This document shows positions 4,715 through 5,105 of a stretch of DNA of 5,105 nucleotides, one piece after another. This stretch comes from Thermoplasmata archaeon. GTDB taxonomy: Archaea; Thermoplasmatota; Thermoplasmata; Lutacidiplasmatales; UBA184. The notes below the pieces were generated by a model. The model saw only the letters and a list, made by a program, of their open reading frames with translations. It did not search any database and was not told the DNA's origin. How positions within the stretch are numbered: the stretch's first letter is position 1; every line of letters begins with the position of its first letter. The translations under genes and the position numbers were made by a program. The stretch is from assembly GCA_030042815.1 (NCBI GenBank), contig JASHYY010000163.1, positions 1 through 5,105 of the forward strand, written 5' to 3'.

Positions 4715-5105
4715 CTAGAGCGGCCCGCGCGCGCGGGGGGAGGACGGGGACCGGGACTCGGCCGGGAGGGGCCGCCGATCGCGGAAGCTCCCCGAAACCG
4801 GGTGGTAGTGGCCGACCTCGGCCTCGCCCCGTTGCCAGCAGAGGAAGACGACCTCTCCGTTGACGAGTCCGTAGAAGTCGACCGTTCCTTGGTCGAGCTC
4901 CTTCACCTCGATCCCCTCCTCCCGGAGGCCGTGGACCGCCTCCTCGAGGCGCTGGGTCAGGTTCCGCCACTCGGCGTCGAGCCGGACCTTGAGTTCCCGG
5001 TCGACGTGGTCCTCGGCGTCGACGTCCTCGCCCCAGAACTCGGAGAGGCGCTTCAGCTCGGAGTGCACCTCGCCGAGCCGCACGACCCAGCCGCGCAGAC
5101 GCGGC
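4715..5105 (-). CDS. DUF2203 family protein (5' end beyond right edge)
   Basis: The visible part matches DUF2203, a small family of unknown function found in archaea and bacteria. Seen, numbering from the internal GTG at 5083: a long charged helical region (about 1-57, 'VHSELKRLSEFWGED', 'EWRNLTQRLEEAVHGLREEG'), then the family signature 'GIEVKELDQGTVDFYGL' (57-73), 'NGEVVFLCWQRGE' (75-87) and 'HYHPVSGSFRDRRPL' (92-106), followed by a short Pro/Ser/Arg tail. GTG at 5083 could be read as a start, but the frame stays open to the edge and encodes P-R-L-R-G-W-V just before it, which fits the helix family members have N-terminal to this point (usually after a 'LPxL' stretch). I therefore treat the gene as partial, with the true start outside. 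The stop codon (4717-4715) abuts the stop of the convergent membrane-protein gene without spacer. The function is not known. Confidence 0.85.
   Translation of the reverse strand, partial: PRLRGWVVRLGEVHSELKRLSEFWGEDVDAEDHVDRELKVRLDAEWRNLTQRLEEAVHGLREEGIEVKELDQGTVDFYGLVNGEVVFLCWQRGEAEVGHYHPVSGSFRDRRPLPAESRSPSSPRARGPL

Noticed and set aside
4715..5083. Complete DUF2203 gene starting at GTG 5083
   Set aside because: The frame stays open to the window edge with family-like residues upstream, so the start more likely lies outside the window.

Overview
The window is a compact stretch of about 5.1 kb, very GC-rich (roughly 70% by eye) and densely coding. It most likely comes from an archaeon. The main evidence is a tRNA gene interrupted by an intron that folds as an archaeal bulge-helix-bulge. 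In addition there is a DUF99/UPF0215 (endonuclease dU-type) gene, a family I know mainly from archaea, and there are TATA-like boxes about 26 bases upstream of start codons with no Shine-Dalgarno site. The proteins are arginine-rich rather than strongly acidic, so a haloarchaeon is unlikely. A high-GC uncultivated Thermoplasmatota-like lineage is my guess, not something the sequence proves.

Layout, left to right: (1) the N-terminal 233 codons of a serine beta-lactamase/CubicO-type hydrolase on the minus strand (1-699), cut by the left edge; (2) a 64-base divergent promoter region with one AT-rich element (723-731); (3) a plus-strand pair: a GT4 glycosyltransferase (764-1969), overlapped by 23 bases by a 353-residue protein of unknown function with a predicted winged helix and a C-terminal zinc ribbon (1947-3008); (4) a minus-strand tRNA-Arg(UCU) gene (3019-3127) whose T-loop is split by a 34-base intron; (5) a minus-strand DUF99 gene (3152-3754), 24 bases upstream of the tRNA; (6) a divergent plus-strand membrane protein with a zinc ribbon, a carboxypeptidase-regulatory-like beta domain and three further membrane helices (3788-4714); (7) a minus-strand DUF2203 gene (4715 to the right edge), convergent with no spacer.

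The most striking item is the tRNA. Without removal of the intron the gene has no 3' acceptor strand and no 3' T-stem strand. With bases 3033-3066 removed, a complete 75-nt tRNA appears, with a 7/7 acceptor stem, a 5/5 T stem, a 5/5 anticodon stem and canonical tertiary positions. The precursor folds into an hBHBh-like motif that places the cuts at position 59/60. The genes do not form one obvious pathway. The GT4 and its overlapping partner are probably co-expressed, and the tRNA may be read from its own weak promoter or from the DUF99 transcript. No CRISPR array, insertion sequence or phage element is visible.
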